A DNA stretch of 64,000 nucleotides, from NCBI GenBank assembly GCA_024138015.1, contig JAMXBB010000011.1:74437696-74501695 (forward strand). The letters run 5' to 3'. Below the pieces are notes generated by a model that worked only from the letters and a program-made list of their open reading frames with translations, was not told where the DNA came from and did no database searches. This document shows, in pieces, positions 1-12,215 of the stretch. Every line of letters begins with the position of its first letter. Within the stretch, counting starts at the first letter, position 1. A program made the position numbers and the translations under genes. The stretch comes from Lumnitzera littorea. Lineage: Eukaryota; Streptophyta; Magnoliopsida; Myrtales; Combretaceae.

Positions 1-1557
1 ATTTGGAGCTTCTATCTCAATAAGATCCGACACCATGCATCTCTTAGCACCTATTTAAAATATAAATGCTAGGTTTAAAATTTATTAAATATTGCAGCTC
101 AAAACTTCTTCTCCTTTAACTCAACCCTCTACCATATATTCTAAGCTTCCAACACGCACTATATCTTTTCATATTCTTCCATATACTTTTTAACATCCCA
201 TAATATACATACACCATCCTTTTTACACATACACAAACATTACATATTATATACATAACATTCATAATATATTTACGTAATATATATACAATTATATGCT
301 ATTTATTTATTTCTTCTTTTTTTTTTCTCTCTCTCTTTCGCTCTTTTCTTTTTTCTCTCTCTCTCTCCTATCTCCTGTCCCTTCCCCCGTACTAGATATA
401 CGTATATGGTTACCCCTCACCCTCGTCTCACATCTGCCCATACACATACACCACTTAACACATTCCAATCACCTGATATACGCATACACAAAATACACAC
501 CCATACAACTTAATACACACACACACACATACTACACAGCACACAATCTGTACACAAACACACATCAACTACGCACACAAATTCACACACTCTTACGTTC
601 CATGCTATGTACCATCTGATACATATACACCATTCCATGCTGCACGTCGTACAACCACACAACTGCATATGCATACATACACACATAACGCACACTGCTA
701 CAACTAAACACACGCACACACTACATGACGCATTCAAACCATGCCTATACACACACATGCCACATCCCATGCACACACACTATATGGTGCACAGAATTAC
801 ATACATATACCCACTGCAAGGTATCACCTTTAGCATAAACACTCACATACTGATCGATGCCCACACACTCACACGTTAAACATATATACACACAAACACC
901 ACCCTGTCACACACACTACCCAAGTTAGATACACACACCTTCACACGATCTTGAATCTATGGCTATCACTAACAATGACAAAACGGCCACCAAAAACGGA
1001 AAAGAAAAAGAACTTGTAAGAATTTATGTAAACTTGACTTACTCTTTGTTTCTTGGTGCACTAATACTCTAACCAGTGATTCCCATGCTACTCTTTTGAA
1101 AAGGCGCGATTTTCTTGAGTTTTCTTTGCCTAGATAAGAGAAAAACAAATTTCTTCAAAAAACAAGTATTAACTTACCCGATTTCGATTGTTCCTTTGCA
1201 AAAACTTACTTTTGTATTTGATTTCCACCTCTTAACTCCTTGAATTCGAACCTACAGGTGTTCTTAAGGGTTCTCCTTTAAGTTTTCTAGTGTGACACAC
1301 CAAAGAAACTATATGGCATAGTCGGGGAAGAAAATAACGTAAGGGGAAGGATATGGGTTTGAACTTTTTCCTTGAACAAGTTTGCCCTTGATACTTAAAG
1401 CCTACTTACATGACATAGCGATGTCTGAATCTTTTCCCCTAATAATATTGCCCCTGGCAATTGATGTCTATTTATATGCCATATAGATAACTGAAAATAA
1501 TAAATCACTTATTTCCTTTAGTTCCCTTAATTTAATTTATTTGACTTGGGTTTTATA
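1..1557 (-). repeat. 3' LTR of the chromovirus, truncated by the window start
   Basis: Position 1 onward aligns with 7559 onward for the whole length. Shared landmarks are the start (attt-gagct/ttc-atctcaataagatcc), a CT-rich tract near 320-370, the CA-rich block 500-900 and the ending near ttgactt..ttttata. The element runs on the minus strand, so this left copy is its 3' LTR. The pyrimidine-rich bases just right of 1557 would be a weak polypurine tract on the minus strand. The CA-rich and CT-rich stretches produce spurious reading frames on both strands. Confidence 0.85.
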
Positions 1558-2960
1558 GTTTTTCCACTCTCAACAAAACTTTCATCCTTGAAAGTTTACA
1601 TACCTAAGTCTTCAAATAGTTCTAGATACTTGCTCTTGATCTCCTCCTCAAGCTCTTAGATTGCCTCTCTTTCTGACTGGTTCGGCCATTAAACTTTAAC
1701 GTAAAGAATAACCTTTCTCCTTAGTTGTTGTACTTTAGGATCGACTATCCTTATCCGTCGTTCCACCACCGACATGTCTGGTTGCAACTCCAACGACTCT
1801 AAATCTATTGCACACACATGTAGTTCTTCTTTGTGATTCGAACCGGGCCTCTTATATTTCCTCACATGGAAACATAGATAACTTTATACACACCCTCTAA
1901 TTGTAGTGGAAGCTCCAACCTATAAGCCACCTTGCCAATCTTTTTTATGATTTTGTAAAGGCCCATATACCTCGGTTTCAACTTACCCCTCACGCTGAAT
2001 TTGACGACACCCTTAACTAAGGAAACTCTCAGTAATACTTCCTTGCCTACTTGAAACTTTAAAGGGTGACGCCACTTATTAGCGTAACTCTTTTGCTTAC
2101 TTTGGGAAATTTACATCCTTTGACGAATTAGACTAACCTTATCCACTACTTCATGCACCAAGTCTGGTCCTGCTAACTGTCTCTTGCCTACTTCGTCCCA
2201 ATAAATAGGCAATCTACACTTTCGACCATATAACACTTCAAACGAAGCCATTTGAATGGTGGCTTAGTAGCTATTTTTATAAGCAAACTCTCCTAAGTCT
2301 AAATGCTCATCCTAATGATTGCCAAAGTCAAGTGTACACACGTCCAATAAGTCCTCTAAAATCTAAATGGTGCGCTCTGACTAACCATTTGTCTATGGAT
2401 GGAAAGCACTACTAAACCGGAGTTTGGTATCCAAATTTTTATACAAGCTTCTCTAGAAGTGACTGACAAACCAAGTGCCCCTGTCAGATGTAATAGATGT
2501 CAGTACCTCATGTAATCTCACTACCTCTTGAATGTACAACTTAGCGAGCCTTCCCAATTAATACTTGATGTTTATGAGGATGAAGTGTGCAAACTTAGTC
2601 AATCTATCTACTATCACCTACACAACATTATGCTTCGCCAAAGTTTTAGATAGGGTAGTGCCAAAGTCCATAGTCACATGTTCCTACTTTTATTTAGGTA
2701 CTAGTAAAGGCTGCAACTTACCGGCCTACCTTTGATGCTCAATTCTAATTAGCTGACATGTCTAACATATGGACATATACTCTGCTATTTCTCTCTTCAT
2801 ATTGTTTCACCAATAGTGATATTTCACGTCTTTATACATTTTCATGCCCCCTGAATGAACAAAATAAGCGCAATAGTGCGCTTCTTTCAAAATCTCACTT
2901 CTCAAACCTAGCTATGCTAGCACACATAGTCTGCCCTTAAACCTTACAACTCCTTCAACA
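1558..2960 (-). pseudogene. Integrase and chromodomain-like C-terminus (chromovirus pol)
   Basis: Minus-strand translation across several frames gives a recognisable Ty3/gypsy integrase. The zinc-binding part is followed by EYMSICLTCQ, then VIVDRLTKFAHF, ITSDRGTWFVSHF and SSAFHP with SERTI. The C-terminal part reads ASFEVLYGRKCRLPIYWDEV, then RGKLKPRYMGLYKIIKKIGK. The end (about 1840-1590) resembles a group II chromodomain. Stops interrupt it repeatedly, many of them where relatives have Gln, Arg or Trp. Integrase would have inserted the cDNA copy; it cannot be made from this copy. Confidence 0.85.
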
Positions 2961-3099
2961 TCTACTACAAAGTTTGGAGCTTTCCCTGCTCCTATCTTAC
3001 CCTTGATCTCTTGGATCCCTTAATCTCTTGGATCCCTTAATCTTCTAGCTGTACAACTTTAATCTAATCTATCAGGGTAGGCTGTATCCTTAAACTCGC

Positions 3100-3620
3100 T
3101 AATGTAGCCCTAACCTCTCTAGTCAACACTTCTAACTCAAGTTGATACATCTGCTCGAGTAATGGTCTGTAAGTAGTGATTAAGTTGGCTAAATTTCCTT
3201 GTCTTTTCTTACTCAAGGCATTAGCTACCGCGTTAGCTTTACTTGGGTGGTACTGGATGTCTAGGTCATAGTCCTTGCTCAGTTTTAGCCAACACCTTTA
3301 CCTCGTATTTAAGTCTCTTTGAGTGAAGAAATACTTAAGGCTCTTGTGATCTGTATATACCTTGTTCCTCTCTCCTACTAAGTAATATCTCCAAAGCTTC
3401 AATGCATGTACCATAGCTACCAATTTTAGGTCATGAATTGGGTAATTCTTCTCCTATGGCTTGAGCTAGCAAGAAGCATATGCAACCACCTTACCATCTT
3501 GCATAAGAATACACCCTAACCTTTGTATGGCGGTATCACTATAAATAACAAACTCTTCCCTGCTATGAGGTAAGGTCGCTATTGGAGTCGTCACCAATCT
3601 ATCATTTAGCTGCCAGAAGC
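3100..3620 (-). pseudogene. RNase H domain (chromovirus pol)
   Basis: The minus strand reads VIYSDTAIQRLGCILMQDGK, then VAYAS and, after stops, KNYPIHDLKLVAMVHALKLW, YTDHKSLKYFFTQRDLN and DYDLDIQYHPSKANAVANAL. This is the classical Ty3/gypsy RNase H series; YTDHKSLKY keeps its catalytic Asp. Stops occur at positions where related elements have Gln, next to Arg-to-Cys changes, which is the signature of C-to-T decay. Confidence 0.87.
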
Positions 3621-3779
3621 TTACTTCAAAACTGTCATCCCATACAAACTTAACCCCTTTTTAAGTCAACCAAGTCAAAAGCGCTGCAATCTTAGAAAAG
3701 CCCTCGACAAACTTTCAATAATAATCAACTAACTAGAAAACTTCTGACCTCTGATATGGTAACAGGTCTGGGCCACTCA

Positions 3780-4500
3780 ACAACTACCTTTATTTTCTCT
3801 AGATCCATAACTGTACCATCTTGATTCACTATATAACCCAAGAAAGCTATCTGCTCTAACCAAAAGTCACACTTGCGATACTTAACATAAAGCCTTTCTT
3901 CTCACAACTTCCCTAATACAATCTTCAAGTGCTTTTCATGTTCTTCTCTGTTCTTAGAGTAAATGAGGATGTCGTCAATAAAACAACAACAAACTTATCA
4001 AGGTACTTCTTGAATACTTGATTCATGAGGTCTATGAATGTTGTTGGTGCATTTGTTAAACTGGAAGGCATTACTAGAAATTCATACAACCTGTACCTGG
4101 TTCTGAAAGCTGTCTTCTCCAAATCTTCAGCCCTGACCTTTAACCAATAATACCTTAATTGTAAGTCTATTTTAGAAAAGACCTGTGCACCTTGCAATTG
4201 ATTAAAGAGGTCATCGATCCTTGAAAGGGGGTTCTTATTTTTTATCATAACCTAATTTAACTCCCAATAGTCAATGCACATCCGCAAACTTCCGTCCTTC
4301 TTTATAAACAGTACTAGAGCACCCCAAGGTAACGAGTTGGGCCTAATGAAGCCTTTATCCTATAGCTCTTGCAACTGCTTCTTCAGCTCTATTAACTCAA
4401 TAGGCAACATCTGGTAAACTGGTTTTAAAATAGGTTTTGTCCTTGGAATTAGATCAATTCTGAACTTAACTTCCCTATTAGGTAGAATACCCAGTAAGTC
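3780..4500 (-). pseudogene. Reverse transcriptase domain (chromovirus pol), frameshifted at the catalytic site
   Basis: The stretch 3925-4248 keeps an open minus frame with PLSRIDDLFNQLQGAQVFSK, KTAFRTRYRLYEFLVMPSSL and TNAPTTFIDLMNQVF, which is diagnostic Ty3/gypsy RT. Upstream, WGALVLF and GSLRMCIDY are still readable. One T is missing from a T run near 3979-3983, so the FIDD catalytic motif lies in a different frame from the sequence before it. A stop sits in the conserved N-terminal part. The copy is non-functional. Confidence 0.92.
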
Positions 4501-4799
4501 TTTAAGGAACACGTCTGAATACATTTGCACTACTGGTGTTAGTTATAACTTCAACTTAGTCTTGTTCACTTCTACTACTATAGCAGCTATAGTAAGCTTT
4601 TCCTACAAATCGTATGAAACACATCAAGTTAGCCTTTGAGCTTCTACTCTATAATTGAAAGGTACTCCTCTTAAGGGTTGAAAGAATACTACTTGATTAT
4701 AACAATTGAGTGTGGCATGGTGCTTTGACAACTAATCCATCCCCAGAATGACTTCAAAATCCAATAGCTCCAATACTAACAAGTCTGCTACTAACACCC

Positions 4800-5010
4800 T
4801 TCCCTCAACCATTATCTCTACATCTTTACAAATTCGGTTTAAAATCATTCCATTCCCCAAAAGGGATATTTACAGCTAAACAAGTATCGAAAACAGAGAC
4901 ATGCAAACCACACGCACGTACAAAAGATTCAGCTACACACGAGTGGGAAGCACCAGTATTAAAAAGTACATAAACATTATGGGGTAGGATAAAAAGCATA
5001 CCTGCCATGC
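4800..5010 (-). pseudogene. Retroviral-type aspartic protease with catalytic Asp changed to Asn
   Basis: The minus strand reads YVLFNTGASHSCVAESFVRA. Chromoviruses have a D-T-G-A-S-H core here; the Asp codon (4958-4960) is now Asn by a G-to-A transition on the element strand. The Asp is essential in this family, so the protease would be dead even without the surrounding frame damage. Confidence 0.85.
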
Positions 5011-5639
5011 TGTCTATGTCGTAGGTGGTGTCTTGGTGCTGAAGTGCAAAGAGGTGAGCTGGGGCTCTCTGTCGTGGGCTTGCTTACTGAGGACAAGTCA
5101 CTTTAGGAACTACCTAGGGTCTTATAATTGGTGTTCCCTAGGCTATCTAGCTCCCTATATCCCTACAGCTTACCATACAATGTCTTCTTTAGCCTCATTT
5201 ATAATAGAAACCTTAGTATAGAATGATAGTCTCTCTACAATCCTTACTCACATGCTAATCTTTCCACACAAAAATATGCTCATGCTACCCACTTACAGGC
5301 TGACACCTCATAAGGCCCAAAACATCGTAGGCACTTTACAGCTGGTGTAGTCGCTCTAGTTTGAATTGGTGTTGGCAGCACCATAAGTCTAGGCTACACT
5401 ACTACTAGCCTATCTCCACCTTCTCTGATAACTACCCTTAGAACTAGCCTCTTTACTCTGTCTAGCCCTAGTACCATATAACCTAACATAGGCCTTTTTC
5501 CTAAGACTACCCTCGCCCTGTGAGCTAACTGCTCTTACTTCCTCTTTATAAGTTGCTCTAAACACTTGGCCTTATCAACTACTACTACATAAGCTGTAAG
5601 TAGAAAGGCTGCAACCTTCTCCTACAACTCAAGCTCTAA

Positions 5640-6360
5640 CCCGTGAATGAATTTGTTAATCTTCGATCGCTTATCCCTCCGGGAAGCTTTGAGTATAAAA
5701 CGGACCAACCAATCCAACTCCGCCTCATAGGTTGCTACAATCTTACTCCCTTACTGAAGAGTTTGGTAAGCCAACTGCATCTACTCTCTCACGCTAAAGG
5801 AAATGAAGTGCTCGAAAAACCTATCCTTGAACCTTTCCCAAGTCCAAGCCCCTACCTTAAGCTTTATGTACAGAGCACCATCCCACCATTTCAATGCATC
5901 TTCTTTCAGCACGAAAGAAGTGCAATTCACTTTCTTATCATTTAGAACCTTATCCATGGCAAAAGCTTTCTCTATTTGTCTAATCCACTCCATAGCAGCA
6001 ATGGCATCATCTAGCTTAGGGTCAAACTCCTTAGCCACAATCAAGAAACAGTCCATACCTAGTTATTGGACTGTTTGCCTCTCCTAACGTCAGGCATCAG
6101 CATTCACTTGGGTCATTTGCATGTCATGTCTAATCTACTCTTGTTGTTGGACTATGGTTCCCACTATATTGTTCATGGCATTTAATAACTGCGCCACATC
6201 GACCTCTATATGCCTGTACCCTTGTTGGCCCTGTTGTCTCTATGCACCAGGTAATCTATAACCTCCCCAAGTACCCTAACCTCTTTGAGTGTCTTGCCCT
6301 TTAGCTGGGTTGTCTTCAGGTCGAGAAGAACTAGAACCCACTCTCCTAAGCAGCATTCTA
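5640..6360 (-). pseudogene. Gag (capsid) region of the chromovirus
   Basis: The minus frame 5781-6056 reads EFDPKLDDAIAAMEWIRQIE, then KVNCTSFVLKEDALKWWDGA and WERFKDRFFEHF. This is the retrotransposon gag pattern (A..W...IE..F, A..WW, W..F...F...). The open piece is 92 codons. Remnants continue on both sides and the downstream zinc-knuckle region (5240-5640) is broken. The opposite-strand open frames here are shadows. Confidence 0.87.
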
Positions 6361-6596
6361 GAGATGGAAACACAAACAACTAACCAAAAGAAAGTTAGGA
6401 GATAAGTAGACAAAAGAAACAATAAATAACAAGGCAAATAGGAAACACTAGGAGCAAATAAGACAACTCGAGGTCAATATTTAAACACTTGACAAATTAT
6501 TCCCAGATTTAAGTTTAACACTTCAGCTACCTAGGCTTCTCATACCTCACCACCTACAAGTCATCATTCTTACTTCCCTAGAGATCTTCAACTTAA

Positions 6597-6611
6597 GTTC
6601 TGATATCACCA
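6597..6611 (-). other. Primer binding site, tRNA-iMet type
   Basis: The minus strand reads TGGTGATATCAGAAC, close to the usual plant PBS TGGTATCAGAGC with two extra bases. It sits five bases from the proposed end of the 5' LTR, as expected. Confidence 0.7.
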
Positions 6612-6616
6612 AAAGT

Positions 6617-9093
6617 TGTAACATCCCGAAACCCAAGACGGCATAACTTTGATACGTGTCAACCTTAGAGCCAAACATGCTAAGGCATATAAGAATCCTT
6701 GTACCTATTACAAATCATAACTTTTCATTAAATCTTCTAACTCACATGCAACAACCTCAAATATGCTACTAGAGTGGAATGCCAACCACTCAATCTCTAT
6801 AAGCAAGTATAATAACCTAACTGAAAGGCTATCATAACTCCATGACCTAGATCACTAAAGGACACTAAATTATAAATTGTAGTCTCATAGCTACGACAAC
6901 AGTTAAATTATTAAATCTAACAACAGTTACAACGAAAATAAACATAAATCCTCGAGTCCATTACTACAACTAACTATGACACCCCAGCTCCTTCATCAAA
7001 ATAGCAAAAGTAGTCATATCCGAAATCTTCAACATAAATCTCATCGCCTACCTCGTAACCTAGCCTTGCAACTAAGAAAAAATAACAATCCCCATAAAGT
7101 AAGCCAATGCTTAGTACATGATACCATACACATGCACGTAAAACACAAGTAACTAGTCAAGCACGCACATACACACGAGTATCGCTATTAATGCAGCAAG
7201 CAATAATTTTAATCATTCCATTTAAGCCTACAAACAGTACAGTCCCAACGACTTGAAACTTAGGGTTACTCACGACTCCTAACACGCAATATATAAATAC
7301 TATATAGGTATTGGTGTTGGATACTCTCAAACACCCGAGTGCCAAAACGATCCTAGATCTCCTTAAGTCATTTCAGTATGGAACTTCATAGGGGACAATG
7401 TCGTGCAAAGGTCACCAAGTGCCTCACCAATACTACTGGACCCGACTAATAGGTGGTCAAAGCCAAGCACAATCAGTAAAACAATTAAGTTTGAGTTTCA
7501 ATTTAGTCCAGTTTATATATACTAGCCTAACACACACATTTAACAAACATGTATCTCATATTTAGAGTTCATATCTCAATAAGATCCAACACCATGCGTC
7601 TCCTAGCACATGTTCAAAATATAAATGCTAAGTTTAAAATTTATTAAATATTGTAACTCAAAACTTTTTTCCCTTTAACTTAACCTTTTGCCCCATACTC
7701 TGAACTTCTAACCTATACCCCACATATCTTTTCATATTCTTCCGTATACTTTTCAACATCCTATAATATACATACACCACCACTTTTACATAAATACGAA
7801 CATTACATATTATATACATAACATTTATAATATATTTACATAATATATATATATATTATTATGTACTATTTATTTATTTCTTCTTCTTCTTCTTCTTCTT
7901 CTCTCTCTCTGTCTCTCTCGTCCCCTTCCCCATACTAGACATACAGACATGCATCGGCCCTCTCCCTCGTCTCACATCTACCTACACACACACACACACC
8001 ACTCAACACACTTCAATCACCTGACACACACACACACACTACACGATGCACAATTTGTACACAAACACACATCACTACATACACAAATTCACACGCACTC
8101 ACATTCTACTCCACGCAACATCTAACACACATACCATTTCGTACCACACGTCATACAACCACACAATTGCATACACACATTCCATACCACCACCTAACAC
8201 ATACATACATAATGCACACCACCACAATTGAATACACACACACACTACACAATGCGCTCAAACCACACCTACACACGTTATACGCTAAGCACACAAATTG
8301 AATACACACATACTACACGTAGCACAAAATTGCACACATACACCTACTATAAGACATCACCTTCAGCATATAAACTCACATACTGACCAATGCCCACACA
8401 TTCACACGTTAAACACATACACACACAAACACCACCCCATCACACATACTACCTGCGGTAGATACACACACCTTTACACAATCTTGAATCCATGGCTACC
8501 ACTAACGATGACAACACAACCACTGAAAACGGAAAAGAAAAAGAACTTGTAAAAATTCATGTAAAGAACTCGACTTACTCTTTGTTTCTTGGTGTACTAA
8601 TACTCCAACCAATGATTCTTGAACTATTCCTCTGAAAAGGCACAATTTTCTTGAGTTCCTTTTGCTTAGATAAGAGAAAAACAAATTTCTTCAAAGAACA
8701 AATGGTGACTTACCTAGTTTCAATTATCCCTTTGCAAAAACTTACATTTTGCTTTGATTTCCATCCCTTTATTTCTTGAATCCAAACCTATGGGTGTTCT
8801 TGAGGGTTCCCCTTTAAGTTTTCTAGTATAACACACAAAAGAAATTGTATGGAATGGTACGAAAAGAAAACAGGGCAAAGGGAAGGATATGGGTTTGAAC
8901 TTTTCCATTAGACAAGTTTGCCCTTAATACCTAAAGCTTATTTACTTGTCATACCGATGTCTGAACCTTTTCTGCTAACAATATTGCCCATAGTACTTGA
9001 TATCTATTTACATGTCATACCGATAACTGAAAATAATAAATAACTTATTTTCTTTAGTTCCCTTAATTTAATTTATTTGACTTATGTTTTACA
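6617..9093 (-). repeat. 5' LTR of the chromovirus (about 2.48 kb)
   Basis: It begins on the plus strand with TGTAACATCCC and ends with tgttttaca, so read on the minus strand it runs TGTAAAACATA...GGGATGTTACA with TG/CA ends. It carries a TTC/CT tract (7878-7920) and CA-rich repeats (7980-8460) matching the other LTR. Its left end resembles the ends of LTR blocks starting at 20358, 30651 and 57344, so this belongs to a family with several copies in the window. Confidence 0.82.
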
Positions 9094-11450
9094 TTGAAGA
9101 AGGTCATCAAAACCCCTAAACCTTATATGTAAGTAAGTTATTAATTTGGTTTATATACAACATATGAATAACTTAGGTATCGTACACATTATGTTTAGGT
9201 GAAGTGGTAAAGGAGGAGCCTTGACAAGAAGCTTAAGGTTTGGAAAATTATTAAGTGGCCCTAGTAAGTGAATACTTGCATATTAGAGTAGATTATATCT
9301 ATAAATATGATATTCTAACTTACTTACTGTGATTAACTTAGTTGAGTTTCTGTGTAATTGTAATATGTTGACTTATGAGTGGTGAAATGATTTCAAAGCT
9401 CCTTTTGTATATGTTGTCTAATGAATCATGCTTGGTTGGTGATTTTAGTGATTTCAATTGTATTGTTGCTTGGTTGTAATTGTTGATTGAGATATGTATC
9501 AACTTAGACAAAAGCTAGGTATTAACTATTAACACAACTTTCTAAAGTGTTCACTTAAGTGAACTTGATAATAAGGTTTTAGAAATAAAAATGTAAATGA
9601 AATAAAGTAAAAACTTGGCTAATAAATTTGAATAGATGAGTAAGCTTACTTGATATTGCTTGGTTTTCTTGGTATGTGATTTATGCATTCATGGCATAAC
9701 ACAAAAAAAAAAAAGAAAAAAAAAAAACCTATTACTCAAGTTTTCCAAAACTAGGATTTTGTTTGATTAAGTTTTATTTTAAAAACTTAGGTTTTGTTAA
9801 GTGAATAGTTTAATTTCTAAAAGCCTGGTTTTGTAAAGCAAACAGATTGATTTATAAAAACAATTTTTTTTCAAGCATATAGAAATTGCATAACTTCTGC
9901 TAGGTGAAGTTCTTTTTCTAGGTTCTTGAATAATTTAGTTTAGATACCTAAGAATGTCAACTGACTAGATGAGATTAAGCTTGTGCTATAGCTAGATTAA
10001 GATATCGGCTCTAATGTATAACACGTACATGAGCATAACATGTGTTTGTTACATTTACATTGCTTAGTTGGACTAAAGAGTATCGTTATTAAACTGGTAG
10101 ATTAGTGTGTGTTTGTAATAAGATACTGCTTGTATTATTATCTGTTTATTCACTCTCATTTAGCTTATAACAAGCTAAGGAAATAAATTGTTTTATTCTC
10201 AAGTTAAAAAAGAAGTTAGATAAAGTCTTACATCTTAAAAGTAAGAAAACTTTAGTATTCTTAATGCTAACAACTTTCCTTAAAAGATAAATAGCCACAA
10301 AGTTGAATTCAGGATTCTAGGAAGAACCTTTTAAATAAGATTATCAAGTTGTAATGTAAAGATTTCAACATAAAGATTAAACTGTGATGTATAGACCTCC
10401 TGATGAAATTATATAATGTAAAGATATATTGATGAAAACATGTATAATATAAGAGTTATATAGTTATGATACTCAGAGTTTTATTCACATATATAAAAAC
10501 TTATATTGTAATGCTATTATGTGAATAAAGGTAATTTGAAAATTAAGTATTATACAAAGTGAACAACATATTAATTACGGGTTCCATTTTATCCCTAACT
10601 AAGGAATCATAGTAATTAACCATCTTTATGAACCAAAAATTATGAAAATGTTTTAAATAGACGCTTAAAAAGTAAGATTTTATAACCTACATATGGTAAG
10701 TATAGATAGTCTTATGATGTGTTAGACATCATGGACGAAATGGATGGTTTAAGCGCGAAGGTGTTAGTTTTTAATTTGGAAGAGGATTTAACGTGGAAAT
10801 CGACTAGAAAAATCTATGTCACGTAAGACCACAGTTGATTTTGCGATGGTCTTTCACAAAATCAGAGAGTCCCATTGGTTTGCTAGGGACATACCAATAT
10901 ATAAGCAGTAGGTAGAATGTCTTATTTTTGGACTAGAGCTGAGAGGTTGGTGTAGGCCTATAGTGTAGTGGGCAGTAGATTATATAATCTATTTTAATCA
11001 AATTGAATTAACACTCACTTTTAAATTTAGATACTTAATTACATAAACGGTGAAAGTTAGATATCAAAATGTGACATCAAAAGAAAAAATTATAGACAAT
11101 GAATTTAATTGCATAAATTTCTCTTTCGCAAAATAATTAAAAAGAAGAATAGCGTAATTTCTGATTCACAACTCACAAGCCCACAGGGCAGTCATTGACT
11201 AATCCGTTTCGACGTAATTCTCGAGGAAAAGTACTGTTTAGGATTTAAGGAATACAGCAGGAAGCAAATCCACAGCGGTGGAACTAGCGGTCCCTTATCC
11301 ACCCCTTCTTATTTCAGCAATCCAAGTGGCATCAATAAATCCATTATTATATTTCTTTAATACCTATTTGGTTATCTTTCCAAGACTTATCTTCCTATTT
11401 ACCAGACTGACAAAAAGAACAACGACAGCAGCATCCTCTGAATTGATCGA
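9094..11450. other. AT-rich intergenic DNA, no gene seen
   Basis: I find no conserved coding pattern on either strand. There is an A-rich run at about 9701-9728. The right flank of the first chromovirus begins at ttgaag (9094); its matching target duplication lies outside the window. Confidence 0.6.
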
Positions 11451-11950
11451 ACCTGAAATTTTACTTGATCATCTGTCCTTCGTGTCCTATCAGTTGTGCA
11501 GCTTTGTCTTCCTTAATGCTTTCATTGCATACCTGAAGAATAGGTATAAAATCTCGCTACACGGATACAGAGAAGATTGCTTTCTTCCTCTCGTCCACTT
11601 AGTACCCTAAAAAGATTGAATTTTTAAGGTTCCCTTTTAAATTTCATACTAGACTAATTTATTTCGATCATGTGAGTCCCATTACCTACACAGTTTTTTG
11701 TAATGGGATAATTGTATATTTGAAGAAGTATTATATATTGTCATGCACCACACGTGGAATTGCTTCCAATCAAGAAATACTGTAGAAAGATTGAATGGTA
11801 CTCTTGATCACCCGGGTCCCATTATTTTAGTTACTTTGTTCCTTGCATATTTGAAGGAAAGAGAAGAGCGTAAACCTTGCTCGACCACTTGTCAAGCTGC
11901 TTCCTAGCAAGTAGTACTATGAATAGATTGAACTTTAAGTTTTTCCATTC
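11451..11950. repeat. Degenerate tandem repeats upstream of ACS
   Basis: Three diverged units share the anchors GATCAT or GATCAC (11465, 11666, 11807), a following 'gtcccatt' or related string, and GCATACCTGAAGAA, GTATATTTGAAGAA or GCATATTTGAAGGA (11529, 11713, 11846). Spacing is about 200 then 140 bases. They lie 0.3-0.8 kb before the ACS start, so they may be in the promoter or 5' leader. A 110-codon open frame at 11278-11610 overlaps them but resembles no protein I know and is not called as a gene. Confidence 0.5.
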
Positions 11951-12215
11951 AAGTGTTCAAATCCGATTTCGCCTTTTCATCTGTACACGATCATCTATAG
12001 TTTAGTACTTTCTTTTTAGGTGTCAAAGCATGCAAATTGTCATAATTTGGCTCAGCTTTTCTCCTCGCATTGACTTGCTTACGCGAGCAGTGACCTTACT
12101 GGCCACGGAGTGAATGATAAAATGAAATCGTTACTGTCATAAATTATAATTAGGAGAGAGAAGAAAACTGATGTGAATTTTCTTTTCTTTTTTTTTTTGG
12201 GAAACAGTTGATACA

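Larger units (their letters stand above)
1..9093 (-). mobile_element. Degenerate Ty3/gypsy chromovirus (Tekay/Del-like), left end outside window
   Basis: A long direct repeat (1-1557 against about 7559-9093, with the full right copy starting at 6617) flanks a minus-strand gag-protease-RT-RNase H-integrase region, which is the Ty3/gypsy order. A tRNA-iMet-type primer site adjoins the right-hand (5') LTR. The integrase is followed by a chromodomain-like tail ending in residues resembling ELEEEIKSKYLELFED, as in Tekay/Del chromoviruses; their long LTRs also fit. The element is dead: there are many stops, a one-base deletion at the RT catalytic motif, and a protease Asp-to-Asn change. The two LTRs differ at many positions by eye, so the insertion is old. 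Clade assignment is from remembered motif patterns. Confidence 0.88.

Noticed and set aside
296..879. Overlapping open frames rich in His, Thr and Tyr on both strands, and the similar ones at 8046-8552
   Set aside because: They come from CA-rich and CT-rich simple repeats inside the LTRs; no conserved domain.
11278..11610. 110-codon frame with hydrophobic N-terminus upstream of ACS
   Set aside because: Overlaps degenerate tandem repeats, resembles no known protein and is not linked in frame or by convincing splice sites to ACS.
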